64,000 nucleotides of DNA from Trogon surrucura (Eukaryota > Chordata > Aves > Trogoniformes > Trogonidae): positions 34,563,898 to 34,627,897 of the forward strand of contig CM036617.1 of NCBI GenBank assembly GCA_020746105.1, given 5' to 3'. The position numbers and the translations under genes are program-made. Every line of letters begins with the position of its first letter. The stretch's first letter is position 1. Shown here piece by piece: positions 48,284-58,045 of this stretch. The notes under the pieces were generated by a model. It did no database searches. It saw only the letters and a program-made list of their open reading frames with translations, and was not told the DNA's origin.

Positions 48284-49382
48284 TCGTCCCATAGACTTGT
48301 GTACATCTCTGTGGTGTAGCAGGTCACTGACCTATCTCTTCCTGGTTTGCAACAGGATCATTCTGCTCCTGGTCTCTGTCTTCTAGCTCAAGGGGCTGCA
48401 TTCCAAAAATACACCTGTTCCTATCACTAAAGGCTGAGACAAAGAAAACGCTGAGCGACTCAGCCTTTTCCTCATCCGTAATCACCGTAGAGGATGGAGG
48501 TTCTCCCTGGCCCTTCTTTTGCTGCTCATGTATTTATAGAAATATTTCTTGTTTCTTGGCTGATTAATTTCTGATGGGCTTTGGACTTCCTAATTTTCTC
48601 CCTACATAGCCTCACAACACCTTTGTAGTCATCGTTTGTTGCCTACCTCTTCTTCAAAAGGCCATGAACTCTCCTTTTTGCCCTGAGTTGCAGCCAAAAC
48701 TCCCTGTTCAGCCAGGCTGGTCTTCTTCGCCACTGGCTTGTCTTATAGAATATGAGGACGACCTACTCCTGCACCTTTCAGACTTTCTTCTTGAAGAATG
48801 TTCAGCCTTCTGGGACTTCTTTGCCCTTAAGGACTGCCTCCCAAGGGACTCTGTCAGTCAGTCTCCTGAACAATTCAAAGTCTGCCCTTCAGAAGTCCAA
48901 GGTGGCAGTTCTGCTGCCCCACTCTCTTTATATCTCTAAGAATAGAGAACTCAATCACTTCATGACTGGTGTGCCCGAGATGGCCTCCAGCCATCACATT
49001 GCCCACCAATCCTTCTCTGTTCACAAAGAAGAGGTCCAGCGGGGCACCTTCCCTGAGGGGTTCACTTACCAGCTGCATAAGGAAGTTATCTTCAACACAC
49101 TCTAGGAACCTCTGGGACTTTTCCCTCTCTGCTGTGTTGTATTTCCAGCAGATATCTGGGAAGTTGAAGTCCTCACAAGAACAAGTCAAGTGATCACAAG
49201 ACTTATCCCAGCTGCTTATAGAATGTTTCATCTGCCTCTGTTCTGGCTGGGTGGTCTATAACAGACTCCCACGACAATATCAATTTTCTTGGCCTTCCCC
49301 CGGATTCTAAACGATGGACACTCAATGGTGTGATGATGATACTGAAAAACAGCAGGGTGGGTAAAATTGCCTTTTGCATAGA
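48284..49382 (-). mobile_element. CR1 LINE, endonuclease and linker region
   Basis: Minus-strand internal part of a CR1, placed directly after the nested plus copy. From 5' to 3' it carries the endonuclease (SFRIRGKAKKIDIVVGVCYR at about 49260-49320, DFNFPDICWKYNTAE at about 49150), then RFLECVEDNF, PLDLFFVNREGLVGN and GHTSHEVIEF. Next come the linker (WLNREFWLQLRAKRR, and REKIRKSKAHQKL) and the first residues of the reverse transcriptase near 48290. The reverse transcriptase core that should follow is absent. The 5' border near 49382 meets another CR1 3' end. Confidence 0.88.
48875..49325 (-). pseudogene. CR1 ORF2 endonuclease relic
   Basis: APE-type endonuclease C-terminal half of CR1. The usual GDFN motif reads CEDFN, DLLFxN reads DLFFVN, and GHSDHE reads GHTSHE, so the conserved aspartate of the SDH box is lost. 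VVGVCYRPP is intact but in another frame from the DFN motif, showing a frameshift near 49230-49250. Inactive. Confidence 0.88.
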
Positions 49383-49625
49383 CATAGAATCACAGAATAT
49401 CTCAAGCTGGAAGGCCCCTATAAGGATCACTGAGTCCAACTGCCTCCTCCTCACAGGACTACCTAAAATTAAACCATATGACTAAGAGCATCATCCAGAT
49501 GCTTCTGGAACTCTGACAGGCTTGGTGCTGTGACTACTTCCCTGAGGAGCCCTGGAGTAACCAGCCACCCTCTCAGTGAATAACCTCTTCCTAATGTTGA
49601 ATCTAAACTGAAGAAGATGGAGCAT
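49383..49625 (-). mobile_element. CR1 LINE 3' end, about 240 bp
   Basis: Tail CATAGAATCACAGAATATC and the 'CTGGAAGGCCCCTATAAGG' block typical of the CR1 group with 'CCCATAAGGATCATCGAGTC'. It covers the 3' UTR and the last part of ORF2. The same group occurs in plus orientation at 57550-58045. Confidence 0.9.
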
Positions 49626-51605
49626 TTGTCTAGAGAGCAGGAGGTCTAGATGTCAGATGCATCGGTTTTCAAGTCTCTTTTGGCTGGACAAAGTCCATGG
49701 TCGATGTCTTTCACTCTTCCAAGGCCTCTAAAAGGATGGCTTTTACATGACAGATGACTGCTGCTCTTTCCTCCTCTATTGGGTATTTGTTGTCCACTGA
49801 CAACTTAGTGCTTGCCATCCTCAATGTAGCCCTAGGCAGATGCCTGCTCAGATGCAGTTCTTGCCTTTTGGCTAGTCATGTGTTATATTTTGCTCTCCAT
49901 GCACGTATAGTCATTCCTGGTTTATCCTGGAGTAACTAGGAAAATAAATTATCCTCTGCCTTTTGTTCATTAGTAAAAAAATAAGTTAAATATATTTTTC
50001 CAGCTGATGATTCCCCTCTGTCAGACTTTCCAACAAAAGGTGTTCAGCTTCTGTTCTCTGTAATTTGTATATAATATCCAGAAAAACAACTTTGTTCTAA
50101 ATACCTTTGGAGGATAAACACCAGGGAGGGAGGAGAGCTGCTAAAATAGAAGGGTAATATCAGCACAAGATAGTGTGTTTATTAATTAGTCCTGAATGAA
50201 TTTAGACTGAAAATTAGAGGAAATTTTTCAAACATCCCAAGAGGTGAAGTTGTGGAATAAAGTCCAAATGCGTTAGTAGAGCAGAAAACAAAAATAACTT
50301 GAAGACAGAATTTAGAAAATTTAGCGAAGTTTTTGTGAGAATGCATAGAAGCATTTATAGATGTCAAAAAAAAAGTAAAAATTATACACACAATGTGAAG
50401 TCCTAGTGTTACCAGAGGGGCTAGAAATGAGACAACATACTGCTCTTGTTTTTGGACTATCATCTATTTTATGTTTAATCCAGCAGCTGGTGAATGTGCT
50501 GTTTGCCAACAGATGCCAGAAGGTCCCAGTCTGAAGGCAGCGTAAGAAATTCCTTGCTGTTGCCAGACCCTTGGAACTGGAGACGTCAGCTACCTCCCCA
50601 AAAAAACTTGGGGACGTTGGTCTTGGTCCTTTGGTAGTGGTGGTGGTAGGAGGGGATTGTGTGGTGTGCATGTATCTCTGTGGAACAGATACTAACTGTG
50701 TCGTCAGTCCTCCTAGAGAAAGCAAGATCAGAAAACTAGACAAGACCTAGTTCATCCCTCTGAGTAGAATATTCCTTCAATACTACAGCCAAATCACTTT
50801 ACCCAGACTTTTCCCAGCTGAAGGCTGTGCTGAAAGCTTGCCAGGCAATGGTGTTCTGCTCCTAATTCACAGTAACTGGAACAAAACGCAGCTACCCTCA
50901 TCCTTCATACAGACAGGCAATCCTCGGAAACTACAGGCCTACCACAGCGTACAATGCTTCATCTTGACGCTAGTAGACAGGCTACAGGGTTGTCTTTTGG
51001 GACAGTTAATTTTGAAGCATCACCATACTGGAGATGAGAAGGACCTGGAAGAATGTGCATTGAGCATGTATTTTTAGCTACCTTTCCTTAAAATTACTCT
51101 GCTTTACTAATACTCTTTTGTCATCACTGTGGTGAACTATTTCTGTCACTAGCTTGTCTGTTAATCTTTATCTTGATATGCTATTCCTCATTATTTCTGA
51201 CTTTTCAGAGAATGACGTCTTGGAGCCTGTCCTCCACTTTTAGCAGGAGGCATGACTGACTGCTTAGAAAGGCTTCATAGGCTCCTTTCGAGTTGTTTAA
51301 TCCTGTTCTTCATGGCTCCAGCTTCTAAATTTACTTCTGAAACAAGAGGGAATGTTGGCCTTCTTTTTTTTTTTTTTTTTTTTTTTTAAAGCTGAAAATA
51401 GTGTGAGCGAACAGCTGTGAATTGTTTCTGGTTGCCATTAAAATGGATGTTTTTGACTTACCTTTGATTGCTGAGACTGGATGTTGCTTAATGATTCCTC
51501 CTTTTATTCAGGAATGAGGTATCATAATTTTTGGATATTGTGGTGCTAGATGTTATTTAAGGACCTACGAGGACAACCGAATGTCATGGTCATGCTGAAC
51601 ATACC
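49626..51605. other. Unique sequence with a T24 run
   Basis: No exon or transposon recognised. A GGT/TGG trinucleotide patch lies near 50632-50655. The T run at 51364-51387 is listed separately. Confidence 0.5.
51364..51387. repeat. T homopolymer (24 T)
   Basis: Uninterrupted T24. Could be the poly(A) of a minus-strand retroposed transcript, but no parent sequence is recognised on either side. Confidence 0.9.
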
Positions 51606-51965
51606 CATGAAGGCTCTGGAGAGACCTTATAGCGGCCTTCCAGTACCTGAAGGGGACATACAGGAAAGCTGAGGGACTGTTCACAAGGACGTGTAGCAAC
51701 AGGACGAGGGACAATTCTTTTAAAGTAGAGCAGGGTGGGTTTAGGTTAGACATTAGGGAGAAGTGTTTTACTATGAGGGTGCTGAGACACTGGAGCAGGT
51801 TGCCCAGAGGTGGTGGAGGCTCCATCCCTGGAGGCATTCAAGGTCAGGCTGGATGGGGCTCTGAGCAACCTGTTCTAGTGAAAGATGTCCCTGCTCACTG
51901 CAGGGGGGTTGGACTAGATGACCCTTGAAAGTGCCTTCCAACCCAACACATTCTATGATTCTATG
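51606..51965 (+). mobile_element. CR1 LINE 3' portion, about 360 bp
   Basis: Plus copy with ORF2 end (YRKAEGLFTRTCSNRTRDNS sense, RLDIREKCFTMRVLRHWSRL sense) and the 3' UTR. It ends GTGCCTTCCAACCCAACACA and ATTCTATGATTCTATG at 51965. Same young subfamily as 53321-54110, in opposite orientation. Confidence 0.93.
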
Positions 51966-53320
51966 TTGTCCTCATAGATCTTATTCCTGAAAAAATATGA
52001 TCTATATGCAGCTTACTGGAATCCATTTTTACATTCTTCGTGCTTATTTGAACAGGGTTTTCCCAGCAGTTGTCACCATCGTTAAAAAAGGGATGAGTTA
52101 GAGATTTATTGCATCTATTGCATTCAGCTGCTTACCCAGTCTCTCACTGGGATGAAATAGTGCAGCTTAGTGCTTCTGCCTTTCTTTTAAAAGAAGAAAA
52201 AAAAATGTATTTCCTTATGGAGTTTCTTTTCTAACCTCTATAGACTGCAATGATGGCAGCACATTTCTGCATATCTCAGACCCTCTGTGGAGATGCAGCA
52301 AAGCAGGTAGGCTCTGCACTGTCCAACCAAAAGCAGTGGACATGTCGTATGCCTCTTCTGCCTGTGTTGGGGCAGGTGAGGACCCTTTCCTTTCAGAAGG
52401 GCCTTCTGCATTAAAGTTGCTCAATACTTTGTATTTTCACAAAATATTTCCATTTGGGAGTCTTTGCACCTTGGACACTATTTTTGATTTTGGAGCAGTG
52501 CGTCCTTTCTCACATCTTCCCACAGTTCAGGAAAAGAGGATATTTTGAGCCATTAGAAATTAGCTTTCTGGGAACAGAAGAGGCCTGCATTCTTACAAAA
52601 CTCCTAATTTTCTTCTTTTTTTTTTTTTTTTTCAACAGGGAACATGGGTTTTTATTAGCTGGCCAAGAAGCTAATCAAAGAAAAGATTTCACCTTCTAGT
52701 CTATTTCACTCTCAGTTCAGGATAGTCCAAGAATCATTTGGTGTTATTGATTATACTGCTGTCCAGTATAGGTACTTTGCCCATAACAGCAATGGGTGAA
52801 TACCCTCACTGTAATGGGGAGCAGGAATCTTCTAGCAAATGGGGACATGGAACTGCGTGGACTGCCTCTGCTTCCCACCTATTTTATTAAAACAGTGTGC
52901 CCTGACTTTAAACACTGGTGTCCGTGATGGAAAAAAACCCCAAAGTCACAGGTTAAAAAAAAAGTTTTATTGCATTATCGTGTACTGCACTCTACTGCAC
53001 ACAGCATGGCTGTAATTTTGTCAGTGATGGTGTGTAGGTTAATCTATTTTATTGAGGGTGGTTTTTCTTTAGACTGAAACTGAAATCTGTAGAGGAGGCT
53101 ATATTTTTTTTTCTAATCCTGAAATCTGTTAGATGTTGCTGAAATCTATTAGATGTTGCATCTTAAGATTGACTCAAAACTAATAATTTCCTCCCTATTT
53201 CAGGGAAAAGTTATAATGTTTAATTCTACTTAAAATAAATAGAATAATTTCATATAGGTTCAGGAGATAAGAGAGGAGGTGTGAGATGGAGCTTCATTAA
53301 TTTGCCTTTATTAACTAAAA
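51966..53320. other. Unique sequence, no gene recognised
   Basis: Contains a T run at about 52616-52632 and a perfect-but-one 20-bp tandem duplication (53119-53138 and 53139-53158, core GAAATCTGTTAGATGTTG). No exon or transposon recognised. Confidence 0.5.
53119..53158. repeat. 20-bp tandem duplication
   Basis: Two adjacent copies of CTGAAATCTRTTAGATGTTG differing at one base, a recent slippage event. Confidence 0.8.
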
Positions 53321-54110
53321 TAGAAGCATAGAATCATAGAATGTGTTGGGTTGGAAGAGACCTTTAAAAGTCATCTAGTCCAACCCCCCTGCAGTGAGCA
53401 GGGACATCTTTCACTAGATCAGGTTGCTCAGAGCCCCATCCAGCCTGACCTTGAATGTGTCCAGGGATGAGACCTCCACCACCTCTCTGGGCAACCTGTG
53501 CCAGTATCTCACCATCCTCATAGTAAAGCACTTCTTCCTAATGTCTAATCTAAATCTACCCTGCTCTACTTTAAAACCATTGTCCCTTGTCCTGTTGCTA
53601 CACGCCCTTGTGAACAGTCCCTTCCCAGCTTTCCTGTAGGTCCCCTTCAGGTACTGGAAAGTCACTATAAGGTCTCTCTGGAGCCTTCTCTTCTCCAGGC
53701 TGAACAACCCCAACACTCTCATCCTGTCTTTGTAGGAGAGATGCTCCAGCCCTTTGATCATTTTTGTGGCCCTCCTCTGGAACCCCTCCAACAGGTCTAC
53801 GTCCTTTTTGTGTTGAGGGCTCCACAGTGGTCGTAGCACTGCAGGTGAGGTCTCACCAGAGCAGGAAAGAGGGGCAGAATCACCTCTCTCTACCTGTTGG
53901 CCACGCTTCTCTTGATGCAGCCCAGAATGCGATTGGCCTTCTGGGCGGTGAGCACTCACTGTTGGCTCATGGAAAGCTTTCCATCCATCAGTACCCCCAA
54001 GTCCTTTTCTGCTGCTGTCTAGCACATCATCTTGCAGCCTGTACTGATCATGCGGATTGCCCTGACCCAGGTGCAGCACCTTGCTCTTGGCTTTGTTGAT
54101 GAACTACATC
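53321..54110 (-). mobile_element. CR1 LINE 3' portion, about 790 bp
   Basis: Tail TAGAAGCATAGAATCATAGA and 'TGTGTTGGGTTGGAAGAGAC' at 53321. It continues through the 3' UTR into a long ORF2 C-terminal region. The 5' end near 54110 is truncated at the segment coding KVLHLGQGNP. Confidence 0.95.
53414..54079 (-). pseudogene. CR1 ORF2 C-terminal domain relic (221 codons)
   Basis: The longest open frame in the window. From its start it reads MLHLGQGNPHDQYRL. It then runs through a frame-altered stretch where 'EKDLGVLVD' and 'NMSQQCA' are lost from frame. It recovers at QHKKDVDLLEGFQRRATKMI, GLEHLSYKDRMRVLGLFSLE, YLKGTYRKAGKGLFTR and FRLDIRKKCFTMRMV, and ends SSLDTFKVRLDGALSNLI. Two compensating indels therefore leave it open. 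It is only the domain after the reverse transcriptase and has no independent function. High preservation indicates a young copy. Confidence 0.93.
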
Positions 54111-54205
54111 AACTGTGATTCTGTGGATCTGGATGTTCAATCAAAAGGGCACACATTTTTTTGTACTTGTAGATTATGTAAAAAAGAACAAATTTAAAAT
54201 AGGGT

Positions 54206-54613
54206 TGTTGTGGTTCGAGCCAAGTTACCGGCGGGAAGGAAAACAAAGGAACCACGGGGTCGCTCCCTCCCCCCCTACCGAGAGTGAGGGGAAGAGCCCG
54301 AGAGGAGCTCAGGCAAAGGCCTCCAGAGGTTGAGATAAAAACAGTTTAATGGTGAACATAAAATGGTAACAATAACAGTGAAATAACAGTAACGTTTAAC
54401 CAGATATAACGCGAGTAACATGTAACGCGGAGCTCACCTCCCGACCGGACCGGAAACCGGGAAAGAACGCGCGCGCCCACCCCGACCGCTCTAAATATAT
54501 ATACCCCGAGCATGACATCACGATGGTATCGAATACCCCTTTGACTAGCGACCCCCTATGCCCAGATAGCTCCTTTACTGAGAATTAACCCTATCCTAGC
54601 TGAACCCAGTACA
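54206..54613 (-). mobile_element. CpG-rich solo LTR, about 408 bp
   Basis: On the minus strand it starts TGTACTGGGTTCAGCTAGGA at 54613 and ends GAACCACAACA at 54206. Flanks share AGGGTT (54201-54206 and 54613-54618), one base of which overlaps each LTR end, so the target duplication is 4-6 bp. TATATATATTTAG (54491-54503) and an upstream CRE-like TGATGTCAT (54512-54520) form a minus-strand promoter. ATTAAA (54345-54350) can serve as the polyadenylation signal. About 26 CpGs in 408 bp, against a CpG-poor background, suggest recent insertion. It shares the GAGATAAAnnCAGTYTAATG block and the start with the LTR at 15578. Confidence 0.88.
54491..54520 (-). promoter_or_regulatory. Predicted LTR promoter (TATA and CRE-like site)
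   Basis: Minus-strand TATATATATTTAG with TGATGTCAT directly upstream. The arrangement resembles retroviral U3 promoters. Activity is not shown. Confidence 0.5.
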
Positions 54614-57549
54614 GGGTTGATAATGGTGGAACCTGAAAAGTTACTTTGAGAAATGAGGTATGATAAACAAAGGCTTGACATCTTCATTTATTGCCAGATT
54701 TCAGTCGTTGAACGTAAAGCTGGAGAACCCACCACCTTGCGAATTTGAACACAAAAATAGTTGCAAAAATGAGAAAAACCTGCTTTGTTAAATATTCCTG
54801 GCATCTGAAAGTGATACAGAGTTTTAAAGATATCACCCTGTAATTGTCAGTGATACAAATCCAATTCTATAAAATGTTACAAACATACACTCTAATGTAT
54901 ATTTATTTGCAGAGAAATAGAAACATTTTCCACAGTGCCTGGCACATGCTGAATATTCAGCATAACAATAGAAGGGATTTTACAAGTTAATGCCTTTAAA
55001 ATGAGGAGATCACGGTATATTTCTGACATGGTGTTTTAACCTGGACTCTTGTTTCACACTTTAGTTAATTTTCAGTGCAGACACTGTGGTCCCGTGATGC
55101 AGAGATATCAGAATCCTGCACAGAATACTGCCCAACTTAGTCATTTTGCCTAAGGCACTGAGAAAAACTCGTGTCTAGCTTTGACAGCAGCAGTAATTAC
55201 TTTTGTAGTAATGTGAAACATATAATGGATATAGGAGTTGAAACTGTTTATCTATTAGACTACTACATCAGGGATTCTTCTTCTAGCATATTGTAACCAA
55301 GAACCACCTAAGAAAGTCTTACTGTGAGAAACTGTGTGCTTGTTTTCCTTTTATTGTCCTAGCATGAGAGTTCCTCTAATTTCCTATGAAAACTTGAATT
55401 CTGTAGAATGGGATGGACACCCTCCAGCTGGAGAGTTGTAGGCCTAAGAAATAGCATGCAAAAAAGCTGGCAAACTGCACCCTGGACCTTGTCCATCACG
55501 AACTCCAGAGGGATGTGACCGAAGCAAAGATGAAGAGACCAGACAGTTTGTGTTCTCTATCTGTAGTCTGTGGATGACTGGGGGTGCTGAGGGTGTAAGA
55601 AGTTGATCAAAAATTATGAGCTATCAAGAATCAGTTTTACGTTGGAACACAAGATGATCTGAGGGCTTGTTTTTCAAAGAGTGTGTAGCACCTCTACTAA
55701 AAAATAGAGTGCAGAAACAGTAATATAATCCATCTCAGCCCCAAGGCATGACTAGGCTCCTCTGACAGATGTTTTCAGAGAAAAAAAAGAGTCTCTAAAA
55801 GGAGATAATAATGGTCCTCTTTCGTGCCTAAATAGTAAAGCCAAAATCCAGAAACTCTGCACCTTCTAGTTTCTGATGCACTTACTATGGCATGTTCTTT
55901 TCCATGTGTTATTTTTTTGCCAAGTAAAGAATCAGAATTCTATTTATTTTTCCATAAATTCATAAAGGGTGATTATGGGGTTTAGCTTCTTTGACAAAAC
56001 ACTGAAAGTGCATGATATTTTTTCTTTAAAGTAAATTGGTGAAAAGAACTTGCAGTTGTCAGGGGGTAAAAAGCTCTAGAATATGTTTTTTTTTCATCAA
56101 AAATCATTTTAGCTCATAAGCCATTCTTTCCTTATCTTGATGAAAAGAAAATGATCAGATCTCTAGATCAATATAATGAAAAAAACAGCAGCAGTGATGA
56201 TCCTGGATGCGTGTTGTGTTCTGATGTGCTTTTACGTCTGAGCAGCTCGTCATGCTGTAAATACTGACTTACACTCAGGCTTCAACCTCACATCAAGCAA
56301 TGGCAAAAAAAAAGGACTGTTTAAATGCAGCAAGGCTTGGAAATAACAATTTTTTAAAAAATGCCAACATGTCAAAACTTTGAAGGAAAATGTTGAAGTG
56401 TACCAGTGTGCTTCCAGTTTGTCTGTTGCTGAATACTTTTTCTATTGAATGATCACATCTTCTAGGGTCTAAAGCAGTGGTTCATTGTATGTAATGCATT
56501 GCTGTCATGCCACAAGGCATTAAAAAAAGAGAGAGATTGAAATTATCTGGAGGAAACTGAATCACTTTATTTCGAAGACAAAATTAGATTGATCTATCTT
56601 ACCATTCTCAACAGATTTCATAAGCACATTGCTTGTTGAAGTGGTATCAGGCATTTTATATATTACAGCAATTTGCATACGTTCATTAAGCTGTGCTTTG
56701 TAAAGCTTTCTGACAGGGACATTTGATGAATCCTTTCGTGAACTGCATTGTTTCTTTACGTGGAGTGATCCGTTAAATCATGCCTTTGTCCTTCAGTTTG
56801 TCAGAATCAGTAAATGAAGCAGATGTTAATAACTCTGGGAGGGTCCGTGATTTTTTCGGTGTTTGTAGAATATGGGATAACTGTGAAGGGCAAGATGTGT
56901 CTGTAAAAGTGACAGATGGTGTTATTAAAGATAGAAAGTGTGCTACAAGTAAAAACTTTAGGATCCTTTAGCAACTCTATGAGGATTTTTGGAACAGTCA
57001 TATATGAGTGGTCATTTCTAAAATAAACACCACTAATGTTATGCACAACAAATCATGTAAGTATGCTTAAATACAATTGTTCTCATCTTTGACTGCAAAC
57101 GTTCTGTCACAGAGCTATCTCAACCATGCAATAATTCATGATGTTTCTCCATAAATATGTCATAAGAAATTCTCAGGTCAACAATCCCTTGAGACGTGTC
57201 TTTGAGCCATATCATTTCATGCGTCATTGCATTAGTAGAATTTTACACCCCGATGCTGTTTTGAAGGTTACCTTTACAACACAAGTTTTGCTGGACCTGA
57301 CAGTTCAGTCCCTGGAATCTACTACCTGTCGTGAAAGTCACTTGGCTGAAGATGTTATAGCCAGGGAACAGCATTTAGGTGGTTAACGTGCTTCAACTGA
57401 TGGGTGGTGACTCCTGTCAAGATGCGATAACATGAGTGCTTGTAGTCAGCTGTAGAGGCCTTGCAGGTGAAGATAAAATGGGCAGCCATAAGAGTGGGTA
57501 AGGGATGAGGAGGTTAAGTAAGAGGGGAAAGTATAGCACAGGGAATGCC
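54614..57549. other. Unique sequence, no gene recognised
   Basis: About 2.9 kb of AT-rich DNA without recognised repeats. The plus frame 56780-56971 and others lack family matches and convincing exon borders. Confidence 0.55.
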
Positions 57550-57611
57550 TCAAGGGGAGCAGCAGAGGTGGAGGTGCTGATCTCCTCTCTTTGGTGACCA
57601 GCAACAGTTCC
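57550..57611 (+). mobile_element. CR1 fragment, 5' part of an interrupted copy
   Basis: GGTGGAGGTGCTGATCTC and TCTTTGGTGACCAGCAAC match the CR1 ORF2 region that normally precedes the GGAATGGAATGAAGCTGCA part found at 57794. The minus CR1 at 57612 splits the two. Confidence 0.75.
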
Positions 57612-57793
57612 CAGAATCACAGAATCACAGAACGTCAGGGATTGGAAGGGACCTCGAAAGATCATCAAGTCCAATCCCCCTGCCAGAGCAGGAACGCCTA
57701 GATAATGCTACACAGGAACATGTCCAGGCGGGTCTTGAATGTCTCCAGAGAAGGAGACTCCACAACCTCCCTGGGCAGCCTGTTCCAATGCTC
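57612..57793 (-). mobile_element. CR1 3' end inserted into another CR1
   Basis: Tail AGAATCACAGAATCACAGAA and 'GTCAGGGATTGGAAGGGACC' at the 3' end. It extends to the ORF2 segment TGTTCCAATGCTC at 57793 and then stops. About 97% identical to the inverse of 48110-48281 (roughly five differences in 165 bases counted by eye). Confidence 0.93.
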
Positions 57794-58045
57794 AAGGAAA
57801 TGGAATGAAGGTGCATCAGGGAAACTTCAGGTTGGCCGTGAGGAAAAGGTTCTTCACTGAAAGAGTGGTGGGTCACTGGAGCAGGCTCCCCAGGGAAGTG
57901 GTCATGGCACCAAGCCAGCCAGATTTCAAGGACCGTCTGGATGATGCTCTTATCATATGTTTTAGGTAGTCCTGCAAGGAGCAGGAATTTGGACTCGATT
58001 ATCATTATGGTTCCCTTCCAACTTGAGATTTCTATGATTTTATGT
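57794..58045 (+). mobile_element. CR1 LINE 3' end, 3' part of an interrupted copy
   Basis: Plus copy: NGMKVHQGNFRLAVRKRFFT, then VVGHWSRLPREVVMAPS and LDDALIICFR; 3' UTR to GGTTCCCTTCCAACTTGAGA and the tail TTCTATGATTTTATG. Together with 57550-57611 it forms one element split by the minus CR1. Confidence 0.92.

Noticed and set aside
54111-54126. GTGATTCTGTG, like a plus CR1 tail next to a minus CR1
   Set aside because: Too short and without the preceding 3' UTR.
54211-54225. GGTTCGAGCC, like a tRNA B box
   Set aside because: It is the 3' terminus of the LTR; no A box, acceptor stem or tRNA fold is present nearby.
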